This document shows, one piece after another, positions 6,968 to 14,896 of a stretch of DNA of 17,143 nt. The notes below the pieces were generated by a model. That model saw only the letters and a list, made by a program, of their open reading frames with translations, searched no databases and was not told the DNA's origin. Source of the DNA: JBGTGT01 sp051439375 (lineage in GTDB: Bacteria; Cyanobacteriota; Cyanobacteriia; Cyanobacteriales; Microcystaceae); contig JBFRWB010000237.1 in the NCBI GenBank assembly GCA_051439375.1, positions 1 through 17,143 of the forward strand. Direction: 5' to 3'. The number at the start of each line of letters is the position of its first letter. Position 1 is the first letter of the stretch. The translations under genes and the position numbers were made by a program.

Positions 6968-7567
6968 ATGGGTTTACGCGATCGCTTTAATAAAATGACA
7001 GGAAAAACCCGCTATGGGGTAACCCGTCTGTTTGTTCATCTCTCAGGGGATAATGTTGCACCCTTATTAGGAATTCTCAATCAGCAAGGAAGAGCAGCCG
7101 TTGATAGTGAAGGAGATTTCGACGTTTTAGGGGAAGGATTGGTTGATATCTGTCAAAAGTTAATAGAAATGCGCTATAATTGGCGTTCAGCCGCTAATGA
7201 AGGCGATATTGTCTGGAATGAAGGAGAAGCGGGAGATTATGTCACCGAACTATTTACCGACTCAGCACAACGCTACCTGAGTGAACCCGATTTCGATGAC
7301 ACAAGTGAGGAAAACACACCCTTATCTTTACCAGTGACGGCTAACGTCATTGTTATGATCACAGTAGCCTATACAGGGGAATCTCCCGACCTTGAAACTA
7401 ATTTAGCGGATTTTGAAGCCTTAGAGTATGGCTTAAAAGCTTTAATTAATCTGCAATATAATGGTAAGTTAAAAGCAATTCAAGTTCATTTTTCTCCCGC
7501 ACAACTTGGCGATATACTGACAGATGAACAGCTTTTAGTCAATTTTCCCGAATTAGTTCCCCTGTAA
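6968..7567 (+). CDS. DUF1517-like cytoplasmic protein
   Basis: 199 residues without signal peptide or membrane segment. Residues about 1-115 (GLRDRFNKMTGKTRYGVTRLFVHLSGDNVAPLL... with an acidic linker DFDDTSEENTP) are not recognisable to me. The C-terminal part, TANVIVMITVAYTGESPDL to the end, resembles the ending of DUF1517 proteins: a hydrophobic strand, a conserved small helix, a strand with 'v.wsPa..gD.lt..eLl..yPeLvpL' (here VHFSPAQLGDILTDEQLLVN then FPELVPL). A HIP1 site overlaps codons 4-7. The lipoprotein gene follows 43 bp later on the same strand, likely in one transcript ending at the terminator at 8506-8532. Function unknown. Confidence 0.68.
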   Translation: MGLRDRFNKMTGKTRYGVTRLFVHLSGDNVAPLLGILNQQGRAAVDSEGDFDVLGEGLVDICQKLIEMRYNWRSAANEGDIVWNEGEAGDYVTELFTDSAQRYLSEPDFDDTSEENTPLSLPVTANVIVMITVAYTGESPDLETNLADFEALEYGLKALINLQYNGKLKAIQVHFSPAQLGDILTDEQLLVNFPELVPL

Positions 7568-7610
7568 ACTGCTTTTTTTAGTATTTCACTTACCCTTAAC
7601 CTTAAAATCT

Positions 7611-8471
7611 ATGATACGACGACTTTTAACTCTGTTTATGGTCTTAAACCTTGGCTTAACCATGGTGGCCTGTGGTTCACCTTCTTCTAATCTATCCCAA
7701 GGAAATGTTAGTAATACGAGTAATCGGGTGTCTAAACCCCTTAATCAAGTATCCAGTGGTCGCTTTCCTGTGCAGCAAGCTGAATATAACGACCTAGATG
7801 GCACTTACACCCTAATGTTACTGAATACGCCTGCGGGTGTTCCCCCTGTTTTTAAAACCGATAAGCTGCAAATGGCGCGGTTAACCGATGAACAAATTCA
7901 GCAAGGGGAAAGCACCACTTTAGAAGTCAATGGAAATGAAGGGGTTTTGTATCTGACTGAAGATTTTAAAATTGAGTATGTCCATTCAGTCACAGAAACC
8001 CAAACGAACCCCCAAACAGGACGACCTGAAACCGTAATTGTACAACAACGTTCGAGTTTTTGGACACCGTTTGCGGGTGCATTAGCAGGACAGGCAATCG
8101 GTAGTATGCTCTTTAGTCCTCGTTATTATGTTCCTCCTGTGTATTCATCGGGTGGAGTAATGACAGGTGTGGGAGGTTATGGACGGACTTATGATGATGC
8201 CGTAACCAGTTACCGTTCTAAGTACAATACTGCTCCTCCTGTAGAGAAAAATCGCCAAAATCTGCGAACAACAGGAAATTTACGCCGAAGCCCTTCGACT
8301 TCTGCCACTAAGCGTCCTACTAATCCTAATGCTAGTAAATCTACTGGCTCAGGTTATGGTAATAATAAGCTGAAACCTTCGGGTAATTCCCGTCCCACTC
8401 GTACCCGTAGTAATTCAAGCTTTGGTAGCAAGTCTCGTTCTTATTCTCGTCCTCGTGGAAGACGACGCTAA
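7611..8471 (+). CDS. Predicted lipoprotein with a basic low-complexity tail
   Basis: 286 residues. The N-terminus is a lipoprotein signal: two Arg, a hydrophobic core (LLTLFMVLNLGLTMV) and a lipobox-like MVAC with Cys21 as the lipidated residue. A Ser/Asn-rich spacer follows, then a globular part (FPVQQAEYNDLDGTYTLMLL ... LARLTDEQIQQGESTTLEV), then a Gly/Pro/Tyr segment (GALAGQAIGSMLFSPRYYVP). The C-terminal ~80 residues are a Ser/Arg/Asn/Thr-rich disordered tail ending RPRGRRR. I do not recognise the family. The tail could bind acidic polymers at the cell surface, but that is speculation. A strong terminator follows 35 bp after the stop. Confidence 0.7.
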   Translation: MIRRLLTLFMVLNLGLTMVACGSPSSNLSQGNVSNTSNRVSKPLNQVSSGRFPVQQAEYNDLDGTYTLMLLNTPAGVPPVFKTDKLQMARLTDEQIQQGESTTLEVNGNEGVLYLTEDFKIEYVHSVTETQTNPQTGRPETVIVQQRSSFWTPFAGALAGQAIGSMLFSPRYYVPPVYSSGGVMTGVGGYGRTYDDAVTSYRSKYNTAPPVEKNRQNLRTTGNLRRSPSTSATKRPTNPNASKSTGSGYGNNKLKPSGNSRPTRTRSNSSFGSKSRSYSRPRGRRR

Positions 8472-8505
8472 CTTACTAGCATTTAATGATTGACTCTTAT
8501 TCTAG

Positions 8506-8532
8506 GGCTTAACTTTGGTTAAGCCTTTTTTT
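8506..8532 (+). terminator. Rho-independent terminator
   Basis: A perfect 8-bp stem, GGCTTAAC (8506-8513) with GTTAAGCC (8518-8525), around a TTTG loop and followed by seven T. It ends the DUF1517-like/lipoprotein transcript. Confidence 0.93.
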
Positions 8533-8599
8533 ACTTTTATAATCGTTTATATTCGGTCACTGTTATGCTTATTTACCCTAATTCTTGTGGTCTTATTTT

Positions 8600-10327
8600 T
8601 TACCACAATCCCCATTTACCACTAGGCATTACTGTACTCCAATTAGTTCTAGCTAATTTTAATTGATCTTCTGTCACATGAGCATCTGCAAGATTAGCCC
8701 CACAAAGATTAGCCCCTCGCAAGTTCGCATATTTCAAATTAGCCCCTGCTAAATTCGCCTTACTTAAATCTGCATCACCGAGATCAGCATAGCCTAGATA
8801 AGCATCCGTCAGATTCGCGTTTTTTAAACGAGCTTTATATAAATTTGTGCGTCCAAAATCCGCCCTAGAAAGATTACAACCTTGAAAGTTAGACTCTTCC
8901 ATCTTTGACTCATAAAAATTAATTCCCTGAAGATTGGCACGGGCTAAATTTACCTCTGGTAAATCCTGTTGTGTAAAGTCCTTTCTCCCCTTTTGATAGG
9001 CTTCTAAAATCGCTTTAGCGGTTAATTTTTTGGGTTTTTTAATACCTGTGACTTCTTTTGCCTTTTTTTTCGGATTAGCCGCAGTCCCCGCCACTTGAAA
9101 ATTCATATTACCAGCAGGACCTGCAATACTACTGTTTGACGGAGAACGCATTGAAGTGTTAAGTCGAGAAGAACGAACATTCGTTGACATCCCCGTTGCA
9201 GGAGAATTACCGCCTAATTGAGTATCTGAAGCATAATTCCCTCTTGTTCTGGGAGAGATTTCTGTACTGGGTGTCGAACTGGTTCTAACTCTTGAAATTG
9301 AGCTATTAGACCCTCGATTTGCCCTAGATAAACCCGTCACAGGGGAAGCTTGATGATTATTAGTATTTTCATTGAGATTAGGCTTAGAAACGGGCATAGT
9401 GATCATACTTTGGAGCATTCCCTCCTCATAGGGAAGTACATCCATTGCGTCTAGAACTTCCTGTGCGGTTTTAAAGCGATGTTTAACCGACACCTCCAGC
9501 ATTTTTTTCAAGACTTCAGCAAACTTCTCATTGAGTGTTACATAGGGTTCCCATGCAATTTCGCCAGTGGAGGGATCACAGCCAATTTCCTTGGGGGATT
9601 TTCCTGTTAATAGATAAACGCAGGTTACGCCAACCGCATAGACATCACTCGCATAAACAGGACGCATGGCCATTTGTTCGGGGGGAGCAAATCCAGCCGT
9701 TCCTACAGCAAAGGCGGTTAGGGCGGTTTGACTCGAAGAAGCTGCTAATACGGTATTAACTTGGGTTTTTACCGCACCAAAGTCAATCACGACTAATTTG
9801 CGGTCAGTTTGACGACGGATTAAGTTAGCAGGTTTAATATCACGATGAATAACTTTTTGACTATGAATGTAAGTAAGAATCGGTAAAATCTCGCTTAAAA
9901 ACTGTTTAACCCCTGCTTCGGGAAAGGGTCCTTTTTTCTTAATTTCTTGATGGAGGTTTTGACCTTTAACATATTCTTGAAGAAGATAAAATTGCTGTGA
10001 TTCTTCAAAATAATCTAATAAACGAGGAACTTGAGGATGATTACCCACTTTTCCCAAGGTTTCGGCTTCTCTTTCAAAGAGTTGCTTCGCCATGCGATAG
10101 ACATTTTCATCATCGGTGGCTGGCCTCAGTTGTTTAACGACACAGACAGGTGTACCGGGCAAAGACAGATCAGCCGCCGCGAACGTTGCACCAAATCCAC
10201 CTTTTCCCAGAATTCCCAAAATTTGATAGCGATTATGAAGTCGCAGACTTGACCCGCACGCTTGACAAACTTGGGCATTTTTAGGATTTTTGGGCTGAGG
10301 ACAAGAGGGATTGACACAGTAGCTCAT
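8600..10327 (-). CDS. spkB: Serine/threonine protein kinase with pentapeptide repeats, SpkB type
   Basis: 575 residues. Residues 1-30 hold a zinc-ribbon-like set of four Cys (C4, C9, C21, C24). The kinase domain spans about 34-305: GKGGFGATF glycine loop (41-49), K65 in VCVVKQL, the alpha-C Glu in FEREAE, catalytic IHRDIKPAN (D163), VIDFGAVK with the metal-binding D182, and GFAPPEQ for the activation segment. All key residues are present. A Ser/Asn/Thr-rich linker (about 315-420) leads to tandem pentapeptide repeats of the A(N/D)LxxA type from about 463 to 548 (ANLTDAYLGYADLGDADLSK is typical). Length and order match Synechocystis SpkB, whose N-terminal Cys motif is redox-linked; that link is from the literature as I recall it. 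Monocistronic. Confidence 0.9.
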   Translation of the reverse strand: MSYCVNPSCPQPKNPKNAQVCQACGSSLRLHNRYQILGILGKGGFGATFAAADLSLPGTPVCVVKQLRPATDDENVYRMAKQLFEREAETLGKVGNHPQVPRLLDYFEESQQFYLLQEYVKGQNLHQEIKKKGPFPEAGVKQFLSEILPILTYIHSQKVIHRDIKPANLIRRQTDRKLVVIDFGAVKTQVNTVLAASSSQTALTAFAVGTAGFAPPEQMAMRPVYASDVYAVGVTCVYLLTGKSPKEIGCDPSTGEIAWEPYVTLNEKFAEVLKKMLEVSVKHRFKTAQEVLDAMDVLPYEEGMLQSMITMPVSKPNLNENTNNHQASPVTGLSRANRGSNSSISRVRTSSTPSTEISPRTRGNYASDTQLGGNSPATGMSTNVRSSRLNTSMRSPSNSSIAGPAGNMNFQVAGTAANPKKKAKEVTGIKKPKKLTAKAILEAYQKGRKDFTQQDLPEVNLARANLQGINFYESKMEESNFQGCNLSRADFGRTNLYKARLKNANLTDAYLGYADLGDADLSKANLAGANLKYANLRGANLCGANLADAHVTEDQLKLARTNWSTVMPSGKWGLW

Positions 10328-10467
10328 ATAAGATCACCAAGGTCATGTTATCCACAAGTTATCTGGTTAAGGATAGCTTATTTGTAAGAGTAAAAAATGA
10401 AAAAAGATTGATAAATCGTTTCTCCTCTTGCTTATTATGCCCGATGATAGAGTTAAACTAACACCTA

Positions 10468-10614
10468 GTTTCAGGTTCTAGGTGTGAGGTACGAGGTTTT
10501 AGGTGCGAGATTTTAGGGTCTAGGTATGAGGTACGAGGTTTTAGGTACGAGGTTTTGGGTTTTAGGTATGAAGTACGAGGTTTCAGGTACGAGGTTTTAG
10601 GTTCTAGCTTCTAG
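10468..10614. repeat. Heptanucleotide tandem repeat, 21 units
   Basis: 147 bp divide exactly into 21 heptads with no slip. The consensus is GTNNNAG; the commonest units are GTACGAG and GTTTTAG, with variants such as GTGTGAG, GTATGAG, GTTTCAG and GTTCTAG. The two unit types often alternate, giving a 14-bp higher period in places. It fills the gap between the M50-protease stop and the kinase start. Such short heptad repeats are known in cyanobacteria as STRR sequences. Confidence 0.95.
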
Positions 10615-10642
10615 ACATTTAAACCTCACACCTTATCACTGA

Positions 10643-11764
10643 TTAAGCGGTTTTGCTGGATACTTGCCGTTGTAAAAACTGGATAACGGATGTTTTTTCT
10701 AACAAGCCTAAGACGTTTCCATTGTCTCCTAAAACTGTCAATTGAGGAATATTTTCTTCTTCTAAGCGTTTAATGACTTCGAGTAAGGGTTGATTTCCTT
10801 TAACCGTTTTAAGGTTATTTTCTACCCGAACCAAATCTTTAACTAAGACCTCATTCCACTGAGAGGTATGGATAGTTTTTAGTTCATCAACTGTGAGCGT
10901 TCCTAAGAGTTGCCCCACTTCATCTGTGACTAAGAACTTTTTCCATTCTCGCTGTCCAATTACATAATCATTGACGAATTGACGAAGGGTTAATCCACTG
11001 GTTACAACAGGACTGTTAGGAATGATGGCATCTTCAGCAGTGTAGTCTTTTACGGTTTCTTGGAATTTAGCAGATTGGGCAGACATTCCTGCATTTTGTA
11101 GGAGGAAAAAGCCAATTAATAATGTCCAAAAACTACCGATTTGACTAATTCCTAAAATAGATAGTCCTCCTAAAGCGATCGCAGTCCAGCCAAAGACTTG
11201 ACCCACTCGGCTAGCAAAGATAACCCCCTGATTTGGATTTCCTGTGGCTTTCCAAACAATTGATTTAAGGATATTTCCACCGTCTAAGGGAAGACCGGGA
11301 ATTAAATTAAAGAGTCCTAAGACTAAGTTGATTGAACCGAGTAAGGAAATGATTGCCAATAACGGCGCAGGTAGAGCAAAGTTAAGACCAACTAAGGTGA
11401 ATAAAACAAATAGTAAAAGACTTACAACAGGTCCTGCGATCGCAATTAAAAATGATTGTAATGGGGTTTCGGCTTCTTTTTCTAAACTGGCTAATCCACC
11501 AAAGAGAAACAGGGTAATTGATTTGACACCAACGCCTTGAGAAATGGCCACAAAACTATGACCTAATTCGTGGGCAACAACGGATGCAAATAAGAGGAGT
11601 GCAGCTATTAATCCGAGTAGCCAAGGGGTTAACCCAGTGAGTTGGGGAAAGTTTGCGAGTTGTCCACCATAACTGAGGGTAACTAACCCTAAAACGAGAA
11701 ACCAAGAGGGATTTACATAAAAGGGAATACCAAATAAGTTGCCGACTTTAATGTTGCCATTCAT
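10643..11764 (-). CDS. M50 (site-2) intramembrane metalloprotease with C-terminal CBS pair
   Basis: 373 residues. The N-terminal two thirds are hydrophobic, with about six membrane segments. HELGH (H65, E66, H69) in the third segment and the LDGG motif (D161, in NLIPGLPLDGG) provide the zinc ligands of the S2P/M50B family. Residues about 235-370 are soluble and form two CBS-like units (AEDAIIPNSPVVTSGLTLRQ... LVTDEVGQLLGTLTVDELK, and LVRVENNLKTVKGNQPLLEV... LTVLGDNGNVLGLLEK). M50-CBS proteins of this kind in bacteria are regulated-intramembrane-proteolysis enzymes or sporulation-type proteases; the substrate here is not evident. AGGAGG lies 8 nt before the ATG at 11764. Two HIP1 sites (near 11176 and 11437) lie in the gene. 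Confidence 0.9.
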   Translation of the reverse strand: MNGNIKVGNLFGIPFYVNPSWFLVLGLVTLSYGGQLANFPQLTGLTPWLLGLIAALLLFASVVAHELGHSFVAISQGVGVKSITLFLFGGLASLEKEAETPLQSFLIAIAGPVVSLLLFVLFTLVGLNFALPAPLLAIISLLGSINLVLGLFNLIPGLPLDGGNILKSIVWKATGNPNQGVIFASRVGQVFGWTAIALGGLSILGISQIGSFWTLLIGFFLLQNAGMSAQSAKFQETVKDYTAEDAIIPNSPVVTSGLTLRQFVNDYVIGQREWKKFLVTDEVGQLLGTLTVDELKTIHTSQWNEVLVKDLVRVENNLKTVKGNQPLLEVIKRLEEENIPQLTVLGDNGNVLGLLEKTSVIQFLQRQVSSKTA

Positions 11765-11949
11765 GAGGGTAACCTCCTAAAATTCTGATGGGTGAAATTC
11801 TTTGTTTCACCTCTCATTGATTACATTGTAACGAAATGTAAAAGGTGTCTCATCTACTAAAGACTCGTAAAAACCGTCCTTGGCTTTACTGTTTTCCTGA
11901 TAAGGTAAGTTTTAGTTAAGGAATTAACGAGTGAAGGCAAGATGCCTAT

Positions 11950-12000
11950 GTTACTGTTCACTGATAACTGCTCACTGATAACTGAAATGACTGCTCACTG
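11950..12000. repeat. Heptad repeat abutting the deacetylase start
   Basis: Units of NNNACTG: GTTACTG, TTCACTG, ATAACTG, CTCACTG, ATAACTG, then a 9-bp variant and a final CTCACTG. It stops 2 bp before the ATG of the deacetylase gene, so it replaces any normal ribosome binding site. Confidence 0.8.
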
Positions 12001-12002
12001 AA

Positions 12003-12914
12003 ATGCCTTTACCTATTGTCTATCATCCTAACTATGTCACGCCGCTTCCCGATGGACATCGTTTCCCCATGCCTAAATTTAAGTTAATCTATGAGTTACT
12101 TTTAAAAGATAAAATTATTGCCCCTAATGATGTCTTTTCCCCTCAATTTCCTAGTGCTGACTTAATTAAATCGGTTCATACCCCAGACTATGTTAACGGT
12201 TATTTGACAGGTACATTAGATAATAAAGCACAAAGGCGCATTGGCTTGCCTTGGAGTGAAGGATTGGTCAAAAGAACCTGTACCGCCGTTGCAGGAACAG
12301 TATTAACGGCAAAACTGGCATTAGAAACAGGCATTGCTTGCAATACCGCAGGAGGAACCCATCATGCGTTTCCTAACTATGGTGCAGGGTTTTGTATTTT
12401 TAACGATTTAGCGATCGCAGCAACCACCCTTTTAACAGAACAATTGGTAAGTAAGCTATTAATTGTTGACTTGGATGTTCATCAAGGAGATGGGACAGCA
12501 TGGATTTTTAAAAATGAACCAAGGGTGTTTACCTTTTCCATGCACTGTGAAGCTAATTTTCCCTATAAAAAACAAGACAGTGATCTTGATATTCCCTTAC
12601 CCATTGGCTTAGATGATGATGGTTACTTACAGATTTTAGCCCAATATTTATCTGATTTATTGAGTCAAATTAAACCCGATTTAGTGTTATATGATGCCGG
12701 AGTTGATACCCACGTTCAAGATCGCTTAGGCAAATTAGCTTTAACCAATCAAGGCATTTATCGTCGAGAGATGCAAGTCTTAAGCACTTGTATTGGGATG
12801 GGATATCCCGTTGCTTGTGTCATTGGGGGAGGATATGAGAAAAATATGGAGGATTTAGTGTATCGTCATACACTTTTACATCGTGCAGCCTTAAAAGTAT
12901 CTCAAAAACAATAG
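12003..12914 (+). CDS. Histone-deacetylase-like zinc amidohydrolase
   Basis: 303 residues covering one complete HDAC-fold domain, closest in feel to the class IV (HDAC11-like) bacterial members. Visible active-site elements: GGTHHA (H120, H121 general base pair), VDLDVHQGDGTA (zinc ligands D158 and H160), DAGVDTH (zinc ligand D235), and GGGYEKN with the transition-state Tyr. The N-terminal YHPNYVTPLPDGHRFPMPK is the typical start of this group. Bacterial members deacetylate acetyl-lysine, polyamines or small amides; the substrate cannot be told from sequence. No acs or acetyltransferase gene is nearby. It has no clear Shine-Dalgarno, since the heptad repeat runs up to the ATG. Confidence 0.9.
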   Translation: MPLPIVYHPNYVTPLPDGHRFPMPKFKLIYELLLKDKIIAPNDVFSPQFPSADLIKSVHTPDYVNGYLTGTLDNKAQRRIGLPWSEGLVKRTCTAVAGTVLTAKLALETGIACNTAGGTHHAFPNYGAGFCIFNDLAIAATTLLTEQLVSKLLIVDLDVHQGDGTAWIFKNEPRVFTFSMHCEANFPYKKQDSDLDIPLPIGLDDDGYLQILAQYLSDLLSQIKPDLVLYDAGVDTHVQDRLGKLALTNQGIYRREMQVLSTCIGMGYPVACVIGGGYEKNMEDLVYRHTLLHRAALKVSQKQ

Positions 12915-12996
12915 ACTAAGCCGACGAAATTATGTTTAACAAGAATTTCATTTCCTTGTCACGAAGATGTCATAGCCACTGCCTATTCTAATAAAT

Positions 12997-13046
12997 GTCA
13001 GCCCACACTCCTTTGCCGTTTTCTTAAGCTCCTCATCCGGGCTGAC
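12997..13046 (+). promoter_or_regulatory. Inverted repeat in the leader of the HtrA-like gene
   Basis: GTCAGCCC (12997-13004) and GGGCTGAC (13039-13046) are perfect complements separated by 34 nt and lie 30 bp before the protease ATG. It could be a terminator of the deacetylase transcript (a T/C-rich TTTCATCCTTT follows) or a 5'-UTR hairpin. A GGAG about 10 nt before the ATG lies outside the hairpin. Confidence 0.5.
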
Positions 13047-13075
13047 TTTCATCCTTTATCACGGAGTAACAATAT

Positions 13076-14293
13076 ATGAAAGACTATGTAAGCCCAGTCC
13101 CCACTTGGAAACAACCTATCGCCTATCTCTCTTTAATCTTAATGGGGTTAGGTGTGGGAGTCGGTGGCTCTTATCTATATAATAATTCCGAAGCTGTTGC
13201 TCGTAATCTGAATTTAAACCAAGCTCAACTGACTCAATCCGCTACAAACGTCCCCAATTCTCCTCCTGTTCCTATTCTTCCCACCAGCCAACCAACTAAC
13301 TTTGTCGCACAGGTTGTACAAGATGTTGGCCCTGCTGTGGTACGGATTAATGCATCTCGCACTGTACAATCGGATGTTCCCGAAATATTCCAAGATCCCT
13401 TTTTCCGTGGCTTTTTCGGCAATCAAGTACCCAAAACACCTGATCAGAAGGTGGAACGGGGAACAGGCTCTGGTTTTATCGTAAATGAGGATGGCCGCAT
13501 CTTAACGAATGCTCATGTGGTAGATGGTGCAGATCGAGTTACGGTTACCCTTAAAGATGGTCGTACCCTAGAAGGAAAGGTAATGGGAACTGATCGAGTT
13601 ACTGATGTAGCCGTGGTAAAAATTGATGGTGAGAACCTACCTACCGTACGACTGGGGAACTCCCAACGTCTTCAAGTTGGAGAATGGGCGATCGCTATTG
13701 GTAATCCTTTAGGGTTAGATAATACGGTAACTACTGGAATTATTAGCGCAACTGGCCGCAGTAGTTTTCAAGTTGGGGTCGGTGACAAGCGTATTGATTT
13801 TATCCAAACCGATGCAGCGATTAACCCCGGTAATTCAGGTGGGCCGCTATTAAATGCGAAAGGGGAAGTAATTGGCATGAATACAGCAATTATTGCCAAC
13901 GCTCAAGGCTTAGGCTTTGCAATACCCATTAATAAGGCAGAAGACATTGCTGAACAGTTAATAACTAAGGGTAAGGTAGAACATCCCTATGTGGGTATTT
14001 CCATGGTTGCTCTTAATCAAGAGATTAAACAGGAACTTCAAACCCGTCAAGGATGGACAATTACAGAAGATAAAGGGGTATTAATTGGGAAAGTTATGGG
14101 TAATTCTCCGGCGCAAAAAGCAGGATTACAAGCTGGAGATATAATTACAGCGATTAATGGCCAATCTATCAGTGATCCGAGTGATGTACAACAGGCCGTT
14201 GAGCAATTATCCGTCGGCGATCGCTTGTCCTTCACGTTAAACCGCAAGGGAAACACCCTTAATCTTCCTGTTGAAGTGGGTGTTTTACGTTAG
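13076..14293 (+). CDS. HtrA/HhoA/HhoB-type serine protease with one PDZ domain
   Basis: 405 residues. An N-terminal membrane segment or uncleaved signal (about 14-35, IAYLSLILMGLGVGVGGSYL) is followed by a Pro/Thr/Asn-rich linker, so the protein acts outside the cytoplasm. The trypsin-like domain (about 75-280) has the full triad: H147 in TNAHVV, D177 in DVAVVKI, S254 in GNSGGPL. One PDZ domain follows (about 300-402, GKVMGNSPAQKAGLQAGDII). Synechocystis has three such proteases, HhoA, HhoB and HtrA, for protein quality control; the length is between HhoA and HhoB and I cannot choose from sequence alone. HIP1 sites lie near 13688 and 14218. Convergent with the QueD-like gene. Confidence 0.93.
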   Translation: MKDYVSPVPTWKQPIAYLSLILMGLGVGVGGSYLYNNSEAVARNLNLNQAQLTQSATNVPNSPPVPILPTSQPTNFVAQVVQDVGPAVVRINASRTVQSDVPEIFQDPFFRGFFGNQVPKTPDQKVERGTGSGFIVNEDGRILTNAHVVDGADRVTVTLKDGRTLEGKVMGTDRVTDVAVVKIDGENLPTVRLGNSQRLQVGEWAIAIGNPLGLDNTVTTGIISATGRSSFQVGVGDKRIDFIQTDAAINPGNSGGPLLNAKGEVIGMNTAIIANAQGLGFAIPINKAEDIAEQLITKGKVEHPYVGISMVALNQEIKQELQTRQGWTITEDKGVLIGKVMGNSPAQKAGLQAGDIITAINGQSISDPSDVQQAVEQLSVGDRLSFTLNRKGNTLNLPVEVGVLR

Positions 14294-14299
14294 AATACT

Positions 14300-14335
14300 C
14301 ATCGCCCTTTATCTTTAGGGTAGTGGAGGGCGATG
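14300..14335. terminator. Inverted repeat between convergent genes
   Basis: CATCGCCCT (14300-14308) pairs perfectly with AGGGCGATG (14327-14335), 18-nt loop. It starts 6 bp after the protease stop and its right arm overlaps the last codons of the QueD-like gene. No T-tract on either strand, so a shared factor-dependent or processing end is more likely than a classical terminator. Confidence 0.5.
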
Positions 14336-14710
14336 ATTCTTACTGTAAAAACAAGCCGACGTACAGGTTTCCTGAATTTCTACAGCGTAGAGGCCGGGTA
14401 AGCCTATTTCCTCTAAATAATCATAAATCCAACGGGCAAGTGCCTCACTGGTGGGATTTTCTAAGCCAGTAGTTTCATTAAGATAATGATGATCTAAAAA
14501 TTTATCCAATAGGGGTTTTAAATACTGTTTAATCTCCCCATAGTCCATGAGCATTCCCTGCTTACTTCCTGCTTGCTGTAATTCGTTTCCTTTGACATAA
14601 ACCTTTCCTACCCAGCTATGACCATGCAAACGGCGACATTTTCCATCATGATGGGGGAGTTGATGCGCTGCTTCAAAGCGAAACTGCTTACTGATAATCC
14701 ATTCATCCAT
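14315..14710 (-). CDS. queD: 6-pyruvoyl-tetrahydropterin synthase / 6-carboxytetrahydropterin synthase family protein
   Basis: 131 residues, a single T-fold domain. Zinc ligands are visible as H16 (FEAAHQLP) and H29 and H31 (RRLHGHSW); the likely catalytic Cys is C25 (GKCRRLHG). The LMDYGEIK segment, LDHHYLN (D73, H74) and the ETCTSAC segment (E114) complete the substrate site. QueD converts dihydroneopterin triphosphate to 6-carboxytetrahydropterin in the queuosine pathway; PTPS homologues make pterins, which cyanobacteria glycosylate. The Cys-x3-HxH spacing and absence of extra domains fit QueD, but a pterin role is possible. Other que genes are not in view. It is divergent from the tRNA gene, which starts 88 bp away. 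Confidence 0.85.
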   Translation of the reverse strand: MDEWIISKQFRFEAAHQLPHHDGKCRRLHGHSWVGKVYVKGNELQQAGSKQGMLMDYGEIKQYLKPLLDKFLDHHYLNETTGLENPTSEALARWIYDYLEEIGLPGLYAVEIQETCTSACFYSKNHRPPLP

Positions 14711-14771
14711 ATCGTATAGGGGGGAAAAACAGAGGTTAACAATTTTTTCTTAAGTCAGCTAAAAATCAGGT

Positions 14772-14777
14772 TATAAT
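14772..14777 (+). promoter_or_regulatory. -10 box of the tRNA-Ile gene
   Basis: TATAAT is 20 bp before the mature tRNA 5' end, which fits a short leader. No clear -35 is seen at the proper spacing. Confidence 0.55.
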
Positions 14778-14797
14778 GAAACTCCATTATGACATAA

Positions 14798-14870
14798 CCA
14801 GGGTTGGCCGAGCGGTTGAGGCAACGAACTCATAATTCGTCTTAGGCAGGTTCAACTCCTGCACCCTGGA
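14798..14870 (+). tRNA. trnI-CAU: tRNA-Ile with CAU anticodon (read as k2CAU), target of the transposon
   Basis: 73 nt fold into a full cloverleaf: acceptor CCAGGGT with ACCCTGG and discriminator A; D arm GCC...GGC; anticodon stem ACGAA with TTCGT around the loop CTCATAA; a 5-nt variable loop; T arm GCAGG with CCTGC around TTCAACT. The 3' CCA is not encoded, and a T6 run follows. With CAU the choices are Met, initiator Met or Ile2. The initiator is excluded because it lacks the C1-A72 mismatch and the three G-C pairs of the anticodon stem. The D-arm and CTCATAA loop resemble plastid trnI-CAU rather than elongator Met. It would need TilS lysidine modification. The V-K transposon lies 15 bp after it and leaves it intact. 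Confidence 0.9.
14815..14836 (+). other. Cas12k target in the tRNA gene: PAM GTT plus 19-nt protospacer
   Basis: GAGGCAACGAACTCATAAT (14818-14836, D-arm to anticodon loop) equals the CRISPR spacer at 15216-15234 (minus strand) except at base 15. The three bases before it are GTT (GGTT over four), matching the GTN/NGTN PAM reported for Cas12k. Confidence 0.9.
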
Positions 14871-14896
14871 TTTTTTGGGAAAAGTTGTACTTTCAC

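Noticed and set aside
8585..8608. Terminator of the kinase gene (TTGTGGT/ACCACAA)
   Set aside because: A 7-bp inverted repeat overlaps the stop codon, but there is no T-tract on the minus strand after it; too weak to list.
10468..10614. CRISPR array
   Set aside because: The period is 7 bp with no spacers; it is a heptanucleotide tandem repeat.
14798..14870. Initiator or elongator tRNA-Met
   Set aside because: C1-G72 pairing and no G-C triplet in the anticodon stem exclude the initiator; D-arm and loop CTCATAA resemble trnI-CAU more than elongator Met. A small doubt remains for Met.
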